From positions 1 through 6,868 of the forward strand of contig JALVEX010000418.1 in assembly GCA_027030435.1 (NCBI GenBank): a stretch of DNA of 6,868 nt, written 5' to 3'. The notes beneath the pieces are model-generated. The model was not told the origin of the DNA. It worked only from the letters and a program-made list of their open reading frames with translations, and did no database searches. This DNA is from Paracoccaceae bacterium (GTDB lineage Bacteria; Pseudomonadota; Alphaproteobacteria; Rhodobacterales; Rhodobacteraceae). A program made the translations under genes and the position numbers. This document shows positions 5,353 through 6,868 of this stretch, piece after piece; position 1 is the first letter of the stretch; each line of letters begins with the position of its first letter.

Positions 5353-5814
5353 ATGAGCGAAGAGAAGGCCACAAGCGCCGACATCCATCTGATCAGGCGC
5401 ATCCTGCCGCATCGCTATCCCTTCCTTCTGGTCGACAAGGTGCGCGATATCCGCGTCAACGACAGTGCCGTGGGGATCAAGAACGTCACCGTGAACGAGC
5501 CCCATTTTCAGGGCCATTTCCCGGCCGCGCCGATCATGCCCGGTGTGACGATCGTCGAGGCCATGGCGCAGACGGCGGCGGTTTTGGTAGGCATATCCCT
5601 TGATCTCGCAGACAAGGATTTCCTGATCTATTTCATGGGAATCGACAAATGCCGCTTCCGCCGCATGGTGGTGCCGGGCGATGTGCTGGAGCTGCATGTG
5701 AAGGCGCTGCGCGTGGGCGGCAAGATCTGGAAATTCGATGGCCGTGGGCTGGTGGAGGGGCAGGTGGCGGCGACGGCCGAGTTCACTGCCATGCTCGATC
5801 TCAAGGAAGGCTGA
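5353..5814 (+). CDS. fabZ: (3R)-hydroxyacyl-[acyl carrier protein] dehydratase FabZ
   Basis: Cytoplasmic hot-dog-fold dehydratase of type II fatty acid synthesis. It converts (3R)-hydroxyacyl-ACP to trans-2-enoyl-ACP and so competes with LpxA for the same hydroxyacyl-ACP. The 153-residue product has the usual length. I-L-P-H-R-Y-P-F-L-L-V-D (17-28) is the amino-terminal family signature. The active-site helix and loop carry NEPHFQGHFP (48-57), with catalytic H55, and IMPGVTIVEAMAQ (61-73), with catalytic E69. Gly-rich ACGGGGG lies about 10 bases before the ATG and serves as the likely ribosome site. The stop is three bases from lpxA, so the two are surely co-translated from one message. No oddities. 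Confidence 0.98.
   Translation: MSEEKATSADIHLIRRILPHRYPFLLVDKVRDIRVNDSAVGIKNVTVNEPHFQGHFPAAPIMPGVTIVEAMAQTAAVLVGISLDLADKDFLIYFMGIDKCRFRRMVVPGDVLELHVKALRVGGKIWKFDGRGLVEGQVAATAEFTAMLDLKEG
5803..5810 (+). promoter_or_regulatory. Ribosome binding site of lpxA
   Basis: AAGGAAGG lies within the last codons of fabZ, 7 bases before the lpxA ATG at 5818. It is one of the best Shine-Dalgarno-like sequences in the window and fixes that start. Confidence 0.7.
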
Positions 5815-5817
5815 GCC

Positions 5818-6615
5818 ATGGCCATTCACCCCGAGGCCGAGATCGATCCCGCCGCCCGGATCGCCGAGGGGGCCGAGATCGGCGCGGGCGCGCGCGTGGG
5901 CCCCTTCTGCATCGTGGGCGAGAAGGCGAAGCTCGGGCGCGGGGTGGTGCTGAAGAGCCATGTCGTGGTGGCCGGCGATACGGAGATCGGCGAGGAAACC
6001 GTGATCTTCCCCTTCGCCAGCATCGGCGAGATCCCCCAGGATCTGAAATATGCCGGGGAGGAAACCCGCCTCGTGATCGGCAAGCGCAACCGTATCCGCG
6101 AGGGGGTGACGATGAACATCGGCACCGCGGGGGGCGGCGGCATCACCCGCGTGGGCGATGACTGCCTTTTCATGACGGGGGCGCATGTGGCCCATGATGC
6201 GCAGGTGGGCAACCGGGTCATCATGGCCAACCAGGTGGCGGTGGCGGGCCATTGCGTGATCGAGGATGACGTCATCATCGGCGGGCTTTCGGGCATCCAC
6301 CAGTTCGTGCGCATCGGGCGCGGGGCGATCATCGGCGCTTTGACCATGGTCACCAATGACGTGATCCCCCACGGGCTCGTGCAGGCGCCGCGCGGCCAGC
6401 TTGACGGGCTCAATCTCGTGGGGCTGAAGCGGCGCGGGGTGGCGCGCGAGGATATCACCGCGCTGAGGGCCGCCTATCAGATGCTCGCCCAGGGCGAGGG
6501 CACCTTCCAGGAGCGCGCCGCGCGCCTGCGCGAGGAGAGCGACAGCCCGCATGTGCGCGAGATCGCGGATTTCATCCTTTCACGCTCCGATCGCTCCTTC
6601 CTCACGCCCGGATGA
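5818..6615 (+). CDS. lpxA: Acyl-ACP--UDP-N-acetylglucosamine O-acyltransferase LpxA
   Basis: Catalyses the first step of lipid A synthesis, transfer of an (R)-3-hydroxyacyl chain from ACP to the 3-OH of UDP-GlcNAc, as a cytoplasmic homotrimer. The 265-residue protein has the left-handed beta-helix hexapeptide repeats (about 1-190) and a helical carboxyl domain (about 207-265). The catalytic His is H126 in G-A-H-V-A-H-D (E. coli H125). H123, H145 and H161 correspond to E. coli H122, H144 and H160. SIGEIPQDLKYAGEETR (68-84) and NLVGLKRRG (199-207) match the family; the E. coli H99-R100 pair reads N100-I101 here. By my alignment the E. coli hydrocarbon-ruler residue G173 is Ala (A174), which suggests a chain shorter than C14. 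The gene starts three bases after fabZ and ends four bases before lpxI. Confidence 0.98.
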   Translation: MAIHPEAEIDPAARIAEGAEIGAGARVGPFCIVGEKAKLGRGVVLKSHVVVAGDTEIGEETVIFPFASIGEIPQDLKYAGEETRLVIGKRNRIREGVTMNIGTAGGGGITRVGDDCLFMTGAHVAHDAQVGNRVIMANQVAVAGHCVIEDDVIIGGLSGIHQFVRIGRGAIIGALTMVTNDVIPHGLVQAPRGQLDGLNLVGLKRRGVAREDITALRAAYQMLAQGEGTFQERAARLREESDSPHVREIADFILSRSDRSFLTPG

Positions 6616-6619
6616 TCCC

Positions 6620-6868
6620 ATGACCCGCCGCCTCGCCATATTCGCCGGAGAAGGCGAGCTGCCCCGCCTCCTCCATGAAGCGCGCGAGGACGCGGTTTAC
6701 GTGACCTTCGAGGGCGTCGATGCCCGCCCGCCCGAGGATGCCCGCCACCTTGCGGCGAGCTTCGAGCGGCTTGGCGCGCTGTTTGCCGATCTTCACCGCG
6801 AGGGGGTGGGGGAGGTGGTGTTTGCCGGCGCGATGCGCCGCCCGGCACTCGATCCCGCGCGCTTCGAT
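6620..6868 (+). CDS. lpxI: UDP-2,3-diacylglucosamine pyrophosphatase LpxI (5' part, cut by the window end)
   Basis: LpxI hydrolyses UDP-2,3-diacylglucosamine to lipid X and UMP, the lipid A step done by the unrelated LpxH in enterobacteria. It was first characterised in Caulobacter. The ATG lies four bases after the lpxA stop, and 83 codons are open to the end of the window. The fragment starts MTRRLAIFAGEGELPRLL, with the family G-x-G-x-L-P turn (10-15). It then shows a Rossmann-like alternation, and FAGAMRRPAL (68-77) matches the conserved V-x-x-A-G-x-x-x-R-P motif of the amino-terminal domain. The catalytic domain lies outside the window. Position between lpxA and (expected) lpxB is the standard alphaproteobacterial order, and that agreement strengthens the call. 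Confidence 0.88.
   Translation, partial: MTRRLAIFAGEGELPRLLHEAREDAVYVTFEGVDARPPEDARHLAASFERLGALFADLHREGVGEVVFAGAMRRPALDPARFD

Noticed and set aside
5323..6552. Long minus-strand open frame opposite fabZ and lpxA
   Set aside because: It spans two well-defined genes and their junction. The His/Asp/Ala-rich product looks like reversed beta-helix codons, not a protein family.
1..6868. Search for CRISPR arrays, insertion sequences, tRNA or rRNA genes, toxin-antitoxin pairs or phage genes
   Set aside because: I found no regularly spaced repeats, terminal inverted repeats with a transposase, or RNA-gene landmarks. Composition is uniform apart from short AT-richer regulatory patches.

Overview
The window is a stretch of alphaproteobacterial chromosome, most likely from Rhodobacterales/Rhodobacteraceae. 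The indications are high GC with strong GC3 bias, the gene order, the style of the OmpH-like protein, and an intergenic repeat resembling one I recall as common in that order. The genus cannot be told from the sequence. Every substantial gene reads on the + strand and none is visibly broken.

Layout: (1) positions 1-56 hold the last codons of an upstream gene, probably dxr. (2) 96-1451 is rseP, the intramembrane site-2 protease. (3) 1452-2115 is an unusually roomy spacer between rseP and bamA. It holds a probable Rhodobacterales dispersed repeat with a GC hairpin, a candidate 47-residue single-pass membrane protein (1706-1849), a tandem 10-bp repeat with competing hairpins, and an AT-rich perfect dyad lying over a promoter-like sequence. 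It ends with a leader that can fold into several stems. (4) 2116-4533 is bamA, the outer-membrane beta-barrel assembly insertase. (5) 4535-5218 is an OmpH/Skp-type periplasmic chaperone that starts one base after the bamA stop. (6) 5353-5814 fabZ, 5818-6615 lpxA and 6620-6868 lpxI (cut by the window end) form a tight lipid A module.

Together the genes form an envelope-biogenesis cluster: RseP (envelope proteolysis), OmpH/Skp and BamA (delivery and insertion of outer-membrane proteins), and FabZ, LpxA and LpxI (hydroxyacyl supply and early lipid A synthesis). The core is the conserved proteobacterial arrangement. lpxD is absent from its usual place between skp and fabZ, and lpxI takes the role that lpxH has in enterobacteria.

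I see no mobile element, CRISPR array, tRNA or rRNA, and no clearly new multigene system. The least explained part is the rseP-bamA spacer: the small membrane protein candidate and the dyad placed over a possible bamA promoter are what I would examine first.
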